This document shows positions 18,442 through 26,182 of a stretch of 40,700 nucleotides of DNA, piece by piece; position 1 is the first letter of the stretch; every line of letters starts with the position of its first letter. The notes beneath the pieces were generated by a model. The model did no database searches and had not been told where the DNA came from. It was given only the letters and a program-made list of their open reading frames with translations. Origin of the DNA: Bacteroidales bacterium. GTDB taxonomy: Bacteria; Bacteroidota; Bacteroidia; Bacteroidales; Bacteroidaceae. The position numbers and the translations under genes are program-made. The stretch is from contig JAAYUD010000074.1 of the NCBI GenBank assembly GCA_012517855.1, positions 1-40,700 on the forward strand, in the 5' to 3' direction.

Positions 18442-19677
18442 TTATCCTCTTAATATTTCTACCGGATCTATTCTTGAAGCCTTTCTAGCAGGCAAATATC
18501 CGGCAATTATTGTAACAATCAATCCGAAGAAAAACGCCATGATGTAATCTATCAACCTGAATGCAACGGGAAGAGATGTGAATGATGCTATCTTATAGGG
18601 TATCTGTCGTACGATGTAAATAATCAATGAACCCAGTCCCATTCCGACGGCACCTCCTATTATTCCGATACACAATGATTGCATCAGAAAAATATGGACG
18701 ATATCTTTTCCGTTGAATCCCATTGCTTTCAATATAGCTATCTCGCGCATTTTTTCGTTCACGGTCATATTCATAATGTTGTATATTCCAAATCCTGCTA
18801 CAGTGAGAATCGAAATAGATATAACCATCGCAAGAATATTCCTCAACATTGAAGACGATTCCAATTGACTATTTCCTTCTTTCCATGACTCCACTTTGTA
18901 GGGAATCATCTTTGCCATCTTAGTCGATACTTTCTCCACTTTATTATAATCTCGCACATTAATTTGAATGTCTGAGGCGTACGAGGCGTTTTTTGAAAAC
19001 AGTTGTCTTGCCGAACGAATGGAAATCATTGCTTTCGACTTATCGGTTGCCGATGCTCCGCTTTCGAAGATGCCCAATACCTTAAATGATTTGTGCGTTC
19101 CATCGGCAGTCGTTAGTGTCACATTGTCGCCTACGTTGACGCAAATGCTTTGAGCTAAGCCGCTACCGAGCACGATGCCGTCGTTTCTTTTCTCAAGATC
19201 GTAAATATGGCCTTTAAGCATGTATTTTGATATTCCAAACACTTTATCCTCATTTTCTACATCGATACCCGAGAGATTGCCGCTTACCTTCGTTATACCG
19301 TTTCGGAAGAATACATTTTGATTAATCTGTTCTGTCACAGCTGTGACCTGAGTAAACCCTTTGGCTATTTGGATGATCTTTTGGGCATTTTTTATTCCTT
19401 CCGTATATTTTATATGTCTGGCATTATGGATGAATTGAATCGTATCGTTAGTGGTGTGGGGGATAAGAGACGGTTCGTCGTTGGGCAGATCGTTGTATAC
19501 TCTTATGTGCGCCATCGTAGAAAATGTGATATCGTCAAAAGCGGTATTGATGCCTCCTACAAATCCATTCATGAATATATACATGGATATTCCGAATGTG
19601 ACGCTCAGAACGGCTACTACCAATTGTTGTATTTTGGATGTCAGATGTGTCCACGCTATTTTGTTGTTTGTATTCAT
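18442..19677 (-). CDS. MacB/FtsX-like ABC transporter permease
   Basis: A 411-residue inner-membrane subunit with the MacB layout: one N-terminal transmembrane helix (about 15-40; VVAVLSVTFGISMYIFMNGF), a large periplasmic domain (about 45-285), then three C-terminal helices in an FtsX domain (about 288-310, 338-365 and 377-400). The protein ends with the family signature ARKASRIDPVEILRG. The soluble ATPase is separate, as in many Bacteroidetes systems. It likely pumps a periplasmic or membrane substrate (peptide, lipoprotein or toxic amphiphile) through the HlyD/TolC partners encoded upstream. The substrate cannot be read from sequence. Confidence 0.94.
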   Translation of the reverse strand: MNTNNKIAWTHLTSKIQQLVVAVLSVTFGISMYIFMNGFVGGINTAFDDITFSTMAHIRVYNDLPNDEPSLIPHTTNDTIQFIHNARHIKYTEGIKNAQKIIQIAKGFTQVTAVTEQINQNVFFRNGITKVSGNLSGIDVENEDKVFGISKYMLKGHIYDLEKRNDGIVLGSGLAQSICVNVGDNVTLTTADGTHKSFKVLGIFESGASATDKSKAMISIRSARQLFSKNASYASDIQINVRDYNKVEKVSTKMAKMIPYKVESWKEGNSQLESSSMLRNILAMVISISILTVAGFGIYNIMNMTVNEKMREIAILKAMGFNGKDIVHIFLMQSLCIGIIGGAVGMGLGSLIIYIVRQIPYKIASFTSLPVAFRLIDYIMAFFFGLIVTIIAGYLPARKASRIDPVEILRG

Positions 19678-19684
19678 TGAATCT

Positions 19685-20776
19685 TTATTTAGCCATTACT
19701 ATCACATCCTTTTTGTTTAATCCAGACAACACTTCCGTCCACTCTCTATTCTTATTGCCTACTACGATTTGCCTCTGTGTGCCGTTTTGCAACATTACAT
19801 ACGTCTCTTTTACCAAATAAGACGATGGAATTACCAGTGTATATTTATTTCTGCTCACCACGATATTCGCTTGAACCTGCGATCCGGAGAACAAATGTAC
19901 ATTGTTGTCATTCAGCTTGGCTTCTATGACAAATGACTGTTGACTATCGTCAAATGCAGGCAGAATGCGGGTCACTGTCGCATCCCATGTCTTTCCCGGA
20001 TAAGTATTTATCTGCACTTTTGCCTGCTGCCCGCAACGAATTTTCTCAATATCCTCTTCTGCTACATATAGTTTCAGGTATGTTTCACCGCTGGCTATCT
20101 GAGCAATCTGATCGCCTTTTTTCACCAGCTCACCTTTCTTCTTAAATACATTCAGTACCGTTCCGTTTTTATCTGCTTTTATGGAGAAATATCCCTTGTT
20201 GATAAGTTGATCCATCACCTGCGATTTACTTTTTCTCGCATTCAATCTTAGTTGGTCAGCCGTTTGTCTATAAGATTTTTCAAGTGCCTTCAAGTTCGAA
20301 AGAGAGTTTTTATAGCTTATCTCTTTCTCTTCCAAGTCCACTTCAGAAACCGCATTCGTCGCTCTCAAGGCCTTATACCGATCCAGATTTTTCTTATCAA
20401 AATCTACTTTCTCTCTTGCATAGCCGATTTGGATGTGTATTTGTGATAATTGTGGCGCCGACGGACTTGTGTTTCTTGCATCATCATTATACACTATCTG
20501 CGATTCACGCAATTGATTTTCAGGGGCATCGCTCTTTATGGTGAACAGCAAATCGCCTGTGTGTACTATTTTCCCTTCCGTAATAGGAATGTCATTAATA
20601 AATCCTTCTGCATTGGCAGATGCTATATATTCATTTCTTTGTGTCACCGCACCGTTAGCAAATACGGCTTCTTCAATATGCTTCATTATGGGTGAAGTCT
20701 TTTCTTCCTTTTTGCACGATGTAAGGTTCAATCCCACAACCGCTATAAATAGAATCGCTTTTATATATAATTTCAT
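19685..20776 (-). CDS. HlyD/MacA-like periplasmic adaptor lipoprotein
   Basis: A 363-residue membrane fusion protein. The signal peptide carries a lipobox with the cysteine at residue 21 (NLTSCKK), so it is probably lipid-anchored in the inner membrane. A biotinyl-lipoyl-like half motif near 57-80 (ITEGKIVHTGDLLFTIKSD) and its second half near 200-230 (GTVLNVFKKKGELVKKGDQI) flank an alpha-helical hairpin (about 85-190). A beta-barrel and membrane-proximal domain follow. It should bridge the ABC permease and the TolC-like channel. The gene starts 4 bp after the TolC-like gene ends and lies 7 bp before the permease gene. Confidence 0.93.
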   Translation of the reverse strand: MKLYIKAILFIAVVGLNLTSCKKEEKTSPIMKHIEEAVFANGAVTQRNEYIASANAEGFINDIPITEGKIVHTGDLLFTIKSDAPENQLRESQIVYNDDARNTSPSAPQLSQIHIQIGYAREKVDFDKKNLDRYKALRATNAVSEVDLEEKEISYKNSLSNLKALEKSYRQTADQLRLNARKSKSQVMDQLINKGYFSIKADKNGTVLNVFKKKGELVKKGDQIAQIASGETYLKLYVAEEDIEKIRCGQQAKVQINTYPGKTWDATVTRILPAFDDSQQSFVIEAKLNDNNVHLFSGSQVQANIVVSRNKYTLVIPSSYLVKETYVMLQNGTQRQIVVGNKNREWTEVLSGLNKKDVIVMAK

Positions 20777-20780
20777 TGTA

Positions 20781-22097
20781 TTAAAAGTTGATATGTCTGA
20801 TGTAAACTTGATATTGGGCTATCAGATAATTGCCCATATTCTTGATATAATTATTTTGTTCATTCAGCAAATCTTGATATTTATCCAATCGCTCATCCAG
20901 ACTGATGACCCCTTTCTGATATGTATCATTGATTTTAGAATCAGCATCTTGCCGGAGATTCAATATGCGAGATTCATCCTCATAGTCATGTTTTGACTGG
21001 AGATAATCGATCTTCAACATCTCATCTTTCTTGCTTCTGGCAATTCGCGTTGCATCCAATTGATATTGCGCCTGCCTCACATTCCATTCCGCTTCTTTAA
21101 TCTTATACTTGTTATGGAATCCCGTGAATAAGGGGATGCTCAGTTTCACACCTACAAATTGGGTGTTGTATGAAATTGCATTGCTATAATCCATCAATCG
21201 ATCCGCTGCCCAATTATACTGATATTGATAGGTCAGACTCAACGATGGATAGTTCGAAGCCTTTGCCTGCTTCAATTGCAATCGATTGTAATCGAGTATG
21301 CTTTCCTTATATTTTATTTCAGGATGCACCGTTCCAAAGTAGAGGTCCATATCTGCATTGATGTGCTTATCGGCATTATCAGCTACGACAATTTCATCAT
21401 TTATCGCCAAGTCACTCTGCAATTGGCAAATCAACTTTTGCAATGAGCTTTCGGTGGCATGTAATTCTTTCAGCGCATTGATTTGCTCTATTTTAGTACG
21501 ATCGAGCACCTCTTCGCTAATCACTCCGTTTTTATACTTATCCAATGCATTATTCAATAAAAGATCGGCAGTTTTCACATTCTCTTTATAGAAATCCATT
21601 GATTTGCGGGTAATTAGAATTGAGTAATAGACAGAAGCTAAGTTCATATAAGTGTTCCACTTACTCGAAGCGGTAGACAATCTGCTGGTCTTCATTTCAC
21701 TTGATGCTACTTTCACTGCCAAACTCTTTTGAAAATCCATGATGCTCCATTGCAAAGCTATGGTCGCATCACTGGTATATTTCTTGCCGAATTTATATTT
21801 CTTGTATTCTCCGGCAGGGGCCGTCGAGTCGAAAATATTTGCCGGAACCAGCGTAGGCTGTAGGCTAATGTTGTCATTGTATCCGGCAGATCCTGTTAAT
21901 TGGGGATATAGTTGCGACTTTGCTTGCTTTGCTTTAGCTGTTGTGATTTGTTCGTCTATAAGAGCTGTCTGTATGGATATCTCGTGCTTGTCGGCATATT
22001 CGAACACATCTTTCAAAGAACTGAATGTCACTTGAGCAGAAGCGGAAAGGCTACTTGCAATCCCCAAAGCTATCAAATATATTTTGCTTATTTTCAT
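20781..22097 (-). CDS. TolC-like outer-membrane efflux protein
   Basis: An outer-membrane channel of the TolC/OEP family, about 438 residues from the preferred start at 22097. An in-frame upstream ATG at 22121 would add eight residues, but the inner start gives a clean signal peptide (MKISKIYLIALGIASSLSASAQ) and avoids overlapping the preceding gene. Two OEP repeats, rich in long alpha-helices with Gln/Asn/Lys, cover about 30-220 and 240-435, as in TolC protomers. It forms the exit duct for the ABC-HlyD pump encoded downstream. Expression is presumably driven by the promoter at 22501-22508 together with the DUF2147 gene. Confidence 0.92.
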   Translation of the reverse strand: MKISKIYLIALGIASSLSASAQVTFSSLKDVFEYADKHEISIQTALIDEQITTAKAKQAKSQLYPQLTGSAGYNDNISLQPTLVPANIFDSTAPAGEYKKYKFGKKYTSDATIALQWSIMDFQKSLAVKVASSEMKTSRLSTASSKWNTYMNLASVYYSILITRKSMDFYKENVKTADLLLNNALDKYKNGVISEEVLDRTKIEQINALKELHATESSLQKLICQLQSDLAINDEIVVADNADKHINADMDLYFGTVHPEIKYKESILDYNRLQLKQAKASNYPSLSLTYQYQYNWAADRLMDYSNAISYNTQFVGVKLSIPLFTGFHNKYKIKEAEWNVRQAQYQLDATRIARSKKDEMLKIDYLQSKHDYEDESRILNLRQDADSKINDTYQKGVISLDERLDKYQDLLNEQNNYIKNMGNYLIAQYQVYIRHINF

Positions 22098-22105
22098 GCT
22101 ATTTA

Positions 22106-22471
22106 TCAATATCTTGTCCACTTCTGGGTCTTCAAGACAAGTCTGTATCTTCCGGTAATATACAGCTTTTGGGATCCTTCTAAATGGACCTCACATTTTA
22201 TCTTTTTATTGTGGCTGAATAGAAAAGCCGTGCCGTCTACAAATAGATCAGGGGATGCAGGGCGCAATCCTTCAATCTGTACGTGTCCGTTCAATGATTT
22301 ATTCTCGGCATGTATGATATAGGCATCATATCCGTGATTCGTTTTCACAAATTCGATGATCCGTGTTCGATTTTCATTTATCCACTTACCCAATATCTTG
22401 TCACTCGGGTTGAAAGCCAGCATATTGATCGTTACCAAGCACGATGCAATAAACAACGTCATTTTCTTCAT
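22106..22471 (-). CDS. Small exported DUF2147-like protein
   Basis: A 121-residue protein with a signal peptide (MKKMTLFIASCLVTINMLA) and a small beta-barrel-like body. It fits the DUF2147 pattern: an opening ILGKWINENRTRIIEF, then CEVHLEGSQKLYITGRYRLVLKTQKWTR at the end, where the family has the typical GxxxWTR-type finish. Start 22471 is preferred over the longer frame from 22501, because the promoter -7 box occupies 22501-22508 and would put transcription start inside the longer frame. It is the first gene of the efflux operon, lying 8 bp before the TolC-like gene. Biochemical function is unknown; a periplasmic accessory or substrate-binding role in the pump is possible. Confidence 0.75.
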   Translation of the reverse strand: MKKMTLFIASCLVTINMLAFNPSDKILGKWINENRTRIIEFVKTNHGYDAYIIHAENKSLNGHVQIEGLRPASPDLFVDGTAFLFSHNKKIKCEVHLEGSQKLYITGRYRLVLKTQKWTRY

Positions 22472-22500
22472 TTTTCTACATTCTTTTAAATTCAATGCCA

Positions 22501-22508
22501 CAAAAATA
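22501..22508 (-). promoter_or_regulatory. -7 promoter box of the efflux operon
   Basis: On the minus strand this reads TATTTTTG, an exact match to TAnnTTTG. It would start transcription roughly at 22493-22496, about 22-25 nt before the chosen start codon at 22471. The best TTTG upstream is 25 nt away rather than 19-21, so the -33 element is poor. That fits an activator-dependent promoter, with the candidate operator at 22547-22575 just upstream. Confidence 0.55.
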
Positions 22509-22546
22509 GAAAACGCGTATATACTGTTCTATTCAAATATCACTGT

Positions 22547-22575
22547 ATTGAACAAATTGAGATATGAATTGAACA
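22547..22575 (-). promoter_or_regulatory. Candidate LytTR operator (paired direct repeats)
   Basis: On the minus strand the octamer TGTTCAAT occurs twice, at 22575-22568 and 22554-22547, with 21 nt from start to start (two helical turns). LytTR regulators typically recognise two direct repeats of about 9 bp containing GTT with 12-13 bp between them. The pair lies about 40 bp upstream of the -7 box of the operon that encodes a LytTR regulator. It is a partial, not perfect, match to the general consensus. Confidence 0.5.
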
Positions 22576-22619
22576 TTTGGTTTGTTTGGATAACTTGGAT
22601 GATTATATGCCTCATTCAT

Positions 22620-22669
22620 AGCTAGGTGTGACTCTAAAGTAACCCACTGTCAACAGTAATGTCCTAGCT
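22620..22669. repeat. Nested inverted repeat upstream of the efflux promoter
   Basis: AGCTAGG at 22620-22626 pairs with CCTAGCT at 22663-22669, and within the loop ACTGT and ACAGT form a second small hairpin near 22646-22657. No T-run follows. It adjoins the larger palindrome at 22683-22796. Its role is unknown. Confidence 0.5.
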
Positions 22670-22682
22670 CTAGAAAAAACTA

Positions 22683-22796
22683 ACGTATGTCGCAGCCATA
22701 ACTAACGTATGTTGCAGGAGAAACTAACGTTAGTTGTCATGATAACTTCCGTTAGTTACCGCAGTAACATACGTTAGTTATGGCTGCGACATACGT
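22683..22796 (+). repeat. Palindromic element, copy 2, with a perfect 31-bp stem
   Basis: Bases 22683-22713 are the exact reverse complement of 22766-22796 (31 bp). The 52-nt interior contains further pairing (22722-22729 with 22750-22757). The half 22743-22775 matches 15853-15885 with three differences. There is no coding content. The element ends about 5 bases before repeat copy A at 22801. It could form a cruciform or a very stable RNA hairpin, or be a REP-like/MITE-like insertion. Confidence 0.85.
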
Positions 22797-22800
22797 TTCT

Positions 22801-22990
22801 TGTCAATGGGCGAGTACTCCAACGATTTACATAGATAAAGACAATATGTATGTGGTTGTTTATAGACTTTTTTTCTGCAAAACAGATAAATATTTCACAT
22901 CCTATTGCAACTCATTAATATAAATCCATTCTCTGTCTCGGATCTAAGTACCCGAACGCCATAATGCTTAGTTCCCTGACTTTTACTGGT
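22801..22990 (+). repeat. Long inverted repeat, copy A
   Basis: This 190-bp stretch is the reverse complement of 40169-40359, with about 21 mismatches and one single-base gap (about 88% identity by hand count). The best-conserved core is a run of about 41 identical bases around 22846-22890. One frame reads STPTIYIDKDNMYVVVY and runs to a stop at 22921-22923, but conservation continues past the stop. It lies in the noncoding space between the efflux operon and the downstream end of uptake locus 2. Confidence 0.88.
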
Positions 22991-23036
22991 GAGCCGCTTT
23001 CACGGTTTGTTCATCGTAGTAAACGATTAAATCCTT

Positions 23037-24374
23037 TCATCTTCTTGGCTCTGCCTGCAACCCTACCGATTTTCTTAGTCGAGCGATTGACCAGCACCAC
23101 CAAGCTGTTTGTTCTCCGTTACCCGCATCTTTGACTTTCCAAACCGAAGTTTTCATTTTAGCCAAATCATCATCCGAAATAATGTTGGATAGTGTCTTAC
23201 CATTACCCTCGAGCCATGCTCCTTCCAAGTAAAGAGGTTTGCCGGCATTGACAGTTAATATTAAATCAAGAATTTGATGAATCCTTTTGTAATCATTTTC
23301 GGAACGCGCAAAATCGATCTCCCAAGCCATGCCTTTTCCAATTATTTCGTTCGAGAACCGCCCGTCGGGATAACCGTCGGTAGGCATCCATACTACGCCA
23401 TTGCTGTGCTTTAATAATTTCCGGTTCATAATTTCTACGGTATTTTTCAATATCTGATGATCGACACCTTCCCATCCTGCAGCGATTGGCGATAGATTTA
23501 CCCATCCAAGTCCATTGTACTGAACGCCCCCATTCCCATTCGGGACAAACATTTCGACGTAAGCTGGAGCTCCATAATAATTTGATACCAGATGATTTTT
23601 GATGCCGGTAGAGAGAATTGCTATTTTCTTATTCCAGTCAGCCACCAAGTCTGGAGCGTTGTGCCGCGCGGCTATTTTTGCCATATCTGTCATCGCTGCA
23701 CCAACAAAGCTTTGTGTCAGTAAGTCGAAAACATCCCACATGCGGCTTTCTTTTGAATGTTCAAATGCAATATTTCTAACTAATCCCGGTTCTATGGACC
23801 AACCTCCATACTGAAAGAATGTTCTATCGCAGGTACGTCTCATAAGCATTTTCACTTGATTCCAAGTGTTATCTTCGAAGGGGGTACGTCCACGTTTTAA
23901 AGCCAAACGGGCCCAAGCTAGAATGACATGTGCCTGCGCATCAATCTGAAATTGGTCGTCCATGATGATATATTTCTCTTTTTCTTTACCTATAACGCGT
24001 GGTGTTCGCTCCATATCGTTTTGTGCTATCGCCTTCAATACACATCTTATGTTCGCTTCGGCCTCTTTGTATCGTCCAGTCTCGATCATTAGCAGTACAA
24101 ATGCTCCGGAGGTGCGAGGAAACATTCCCGAATAGGCACCGGTAAGAGACTCCGGCAAAAATCCATCATGATTCAAACGATCCAACAAGCTATAATAAGT
24201 TTTGGAATAGAGGTGCTCCAATTCAGGTTTTTGCAACAATTCTCTCACTTTGTTTCTTTCTTGAATACTATCGTTAGTAATGTTTTTGCTTCTCGATTGA
24301 GAAAAAACACTTTGATTGACAAATAAGCATAATAAAATGATCAAATAGGGTTTGATAAAATTTCCTTTGTTCAT
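23037..24374 (-). CDS. Secreted six-hairpin-glycosidase-like protein
   Basis: A 445-residue exported protein with a signal peptide (about 1-25, ending SVFSQ). The mature part is helix-rich with evenly spaced aromatic and acidic segments (GMFPRTSGAFVLLMIETGRYKEAE, MDDQFQIDAQAHVILAWARLAL, TDGYPDGRFSNEIIGKGMAWEIDF). This resembles the (alpha/alpha)6 barrel glycosidases, but I cannot place it in a named GH family or assign catalytic residues. It lies downstream of the GHL10 gene, beyond a terminator at 24652-24691, and has its own -7 box at 24402-24409, so it may be expressed separately from the rest of locus 2. A role in degrading the same polysaccharide is inferred from position. It could instead be a non-catalytic relative. 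Confidence 0.6.
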   Translation of the reverse strand: MNKGNFIKPYLIILLCLFVNQSVFSQSRSKNITNDSIQERNKVRELLQKPELEHLYSKTYYSLLDRLNHDGFLPESLTGAYSGMFPRTSGAFVLLMIETGRYKEAEANIRCVLKAIAQNDMERTPRVIGKEKEKYIIMDDQFQIDAQAHVILAWARLALKRGRTPFEDNTWNQVKMLMRRTCDRTFFQYGGWSIEPGLVRNIAFEHSKESRMWDVFDLLTQSFVGAAMTDMAKIAARHNAPDLVADWNKKIAILSTGIKNHLVSNYYGAPAYVEMFVPNGNGGVQYNGLGWVNLSPIAAGWEGVDHQILKNTVEIMNRKLLKHSNGVVWMPTDGYPDGRFSNEIIGKGMAWEIDFARSENDYKRIHQILDLILTVNAGKPLYLEGAWLEGNGKTLSNIISDDDLAKMKTSVWKVKDAGNGEQTAWWCWSIARLRKSVGLQAEPRR

Positions 24375-24401
24375 GATATGTATAATTATGATACTATTTT
24401 A

Positions 24402-24409
24402 CAAATATA
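24402..24409 (-). promoter_or_regulatory. Candidate -7 box for the glycosidase-like gene
   Basis: The minus strand reads TATATTTG, an exact TAnnTTTG match, giving a leader of about 20-25 nt before the start codon at 24374. No exact TTTG lies 19-21 nt upstream. Together with the terminator further upstream, it suggests separate transcription of this gene. Confidence 0.45.
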
Positions 24410-24651
24410 AATCTGAGTTCGATGAAACACATGCACATGAGAATACCTCTGTAGCTTTGTATTGTTGCCTTTATGGCTGTTAATCAATAGTATAATAACC
24501 ATTGAATGCCTTTTCTTACCACAGACAAAATTACTGAAATATTCTGTATTGCAGATGATTTCTGCAAAGAATTTGTTTTTCAATACATTCCGGTAGAATA
24601 AGTTTCGATTTCGTCTATGACGATCAGAATAAATAGGGGAGGCTAGAACAA

Positions 24652-24691
24652 GAAAAAAGCATCCGGCATTCTTGAGAGGAAGCCGGATGCT
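24652..24691 (-). terminator. Intrinsic terminator after the GHL10 gene
   Basis: Arms 24658-24667 and 24682-24691 form a GC-rich 10-bp stem (AGCATCCGGC and its complement). On the minus strand a run of T follows immediately. It sits 28 bp beyond the stop of the GHL10 glycosidase gene and should end the susC-susD-DUF-GHL10 transcript. Confidence 0.85.
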
Positions 24692-24718
24692 GCTTTATAT
24701 ATCGACGTGTCTGTGTTG

Positions 24719-26155
24719 TCAATAAGTGACTAGGGTAGATATATCACTTTCTACATTGTCTGCATTGACAGCAGTAACGAAGTAAGTGCCTTTTTCGGAC
24801 AAGCTGTATGTGGTGCTCGATGTGATAGCTACCAAATAGGCTGTCTGCCCCGCTCCGTTGCTTTTGTATACGGCGTATCTTGATCCGTTGACGGTGTCCC
24901 AGGAGATGTTGCTCCCGCTTATTTTAACATCGGCAGGTATGGATGGAGCGGCTACAGTGGTTCTGCCCAGAAATGGAGGGAGGGCAGGGCGGCTGTATAC
25001 TTTTTTAATGACGTCCATGATATTCACCTTATTGTCCAATAAAGACTTGGCGCTGTACAAGATGCTACCTTGTACTTTAGGTTTTGAGGCTGCATAGTCG
25101 AATTGGCTTTTCAGATCGTCCGACGTTTGGAATTTGTCTCCGGCAGTAGGGTCTCCGAATTTGTACAAGCCGTATCCTACCATTAAGGCATTCTTGTAGG
25201 TGAACTGCGACCACCAATACAACCGCTGGTTGAAGCTGCTTGCGGCAGAGCCTGTGGCGAAATAGAGTTGAGGTATGATAACATCTACCCAGCCTTCTTG
25301 CGACCATTTTACGACATCGGCATACAGGTTGTTGTAGTTGTTGTCATTGTCTGCTGCCGGAGAGATGGAGAATACAACTTTCGGTTTGGTATCGACAATA
25401 GCTTTTTGAATGTCCTGTATCACTTTGTTCACATTGTCTCTTCTGAAATCTTCGACGCTGCTGTATTTGCCGTTTCCATAAGTGGCATATTCGGCATCGT
25501 CGTTTATCTTCTCGTCGCCGTCGAGCGCGGGATAAAAATAGTCGTCCATGTGAATTCCATCAACATCGTATTTGGATATAATCTCCTTAACGATATCCGT
25601 TATGCGACTTTGTACTTCGGGCATGGCAGGATTGTATATCCGAATTTTGTTATAGTCTTTCACCCATTCTTTGGGTATCTTCGGATCCAAGGCGGGGAAC
25701 GATGCGTTTTTGTCCGTGCGGGTTGCAATTCTATAAGGATTGATCCAGGCATGGAACTGGATGCCCCGTTTGTGTGCCTCGTCGATGAGAAATTTCAGTA
25801 CGTCATAGTCCGGCTTTTGTGTCGCGTCGCCCGTGATGTTTTTGCTCCATGGTTCGTATTGCGAATCGTAAAAGGCATCTGCCATGCCACGAATTTGAAC
25901 GAATACGGCATTAATGTTGTTCGCGGCAAATAGATCCAAGTAGCTCTTGTATAGCTCTTGCTGAGATTGCGAATCGTAATTTCCCATAGGCCAATCGAGT
26001 CCCCAGACGGTGGCCATCCAGACCCCCCGCAGTTCTTTTTTAGGCACTATCGGCTTGGTTGCCGTTGTATCTTCGTCATTATTATTACTGCTACAAGATG
26101 CAATAATGGCAGCAATAGCAATAAAAATGAGATGTTTTAATTTAAAATGTTTCAT
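24719..26155 (-). CDS. GHL10/YngK-type glycoside hydrolase lipoprotein
   Basis: A 478-residue lipoprotein (cysteine at residue 21, IIASCSS) with a glycosyl-hydrolase-like 10 (DUF187) TIM-barrel domain at about 40-370. Signatures are RGVWMATVWGLDWP, VFVQIRGMADAFYDS, FHAWINPYRIA, DVDGIHMDDYFYP and VVFSISPAAD. A C-terminal FN3-like domain covers about 395-478 (ADVKISGSNISWDTVNGSRYAVYKSNG). Known relatives include B. subtilis YngK and E. coli DigH, the latter a hydrolase acting on denuded peptidoglycan glycan strands. This protein is therefore likely a surface or periplasmic glycosidase supplying oligosaccharides to the SusCD pair of the same operon. Peptidoglycan-like or amino-sugar glycan is a reasonable guess, not a demonstrated substrate. 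Confidence 0.88.
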   Translation of the reverse strand: MKHFKLKHLIFIAIAAIIASCSSNNNDEDTTATKPIVPKKELRGVWMATVWGLDWPMGNYDSQSQQELYKSYLDLFAANNINAVFVQIRGMADAFYDSQYEPWSKNITGDATQKPDYDVLKFLIDEAHKRGIQFHAWINPYRIATRTDKNASFPALDPKIPKEWVKDYNKIRIYNPAMPEVQSRITDIVKEIISKYDVDGIHMDDYFYPALDGDEKINDDAEYATYGNGKYSSVEDFRRDNVNKVIQDIQKAIVDTKPKVVFSISPAADNDNNYNNLYADVVKWSQEGWVDVIIPQLYFATGSAASSFNQRLYWWSQFTYKNALMVGYGLYKFGDPTAGDKFQTSDDLKSQFDYAASKPKVQGSILYSAKSLLDNKVNIMDVIKKVYSRPALPPFLGRTTVAAPSIPADVKISGSNISWDTVNGSRYAVYKSNGAGQTAYLVAITSSTTYSLSEKGTYFVTAVNADNVESDISTLVTY

Positions 26156-26182
26156 ATCGGTCTTTTAAAAATAAGTCTACGA

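Larger units (their letters stand above)
24375..24718. other. Intergenic region inside locus 2
   Basis: These 344 bp hold the terminator of the GHL10 gene (24652-24691) and a promoter box for the next gene (24402-24409). A 65-codon minus-strand frame in between has no recognisable protein features and is probably chance. Confidence 0.6.

Noticed and set aside
15903-22471. Bacteriocin or lantibiotic export locus
   Set aside because: No precursor peptide, modification enzyme or peptidase-containing ABC protein is encoded in or next to the operon; it looks like a generic MacB-type pump.
22472-22501. Longer start for the DUF2147 gene, adding ten residues
   Set aside because: The extension begins inside the -7 promoter box at 22501-22508 and adds residues ahead of a complete signal peptide.
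25268-25933. Plus-strand frame of 221 codons
   Set aside because: It lies wholly antisense inside the GHL10 gene and is Val/Ile/Arg-rich in the manner of antisense frames.
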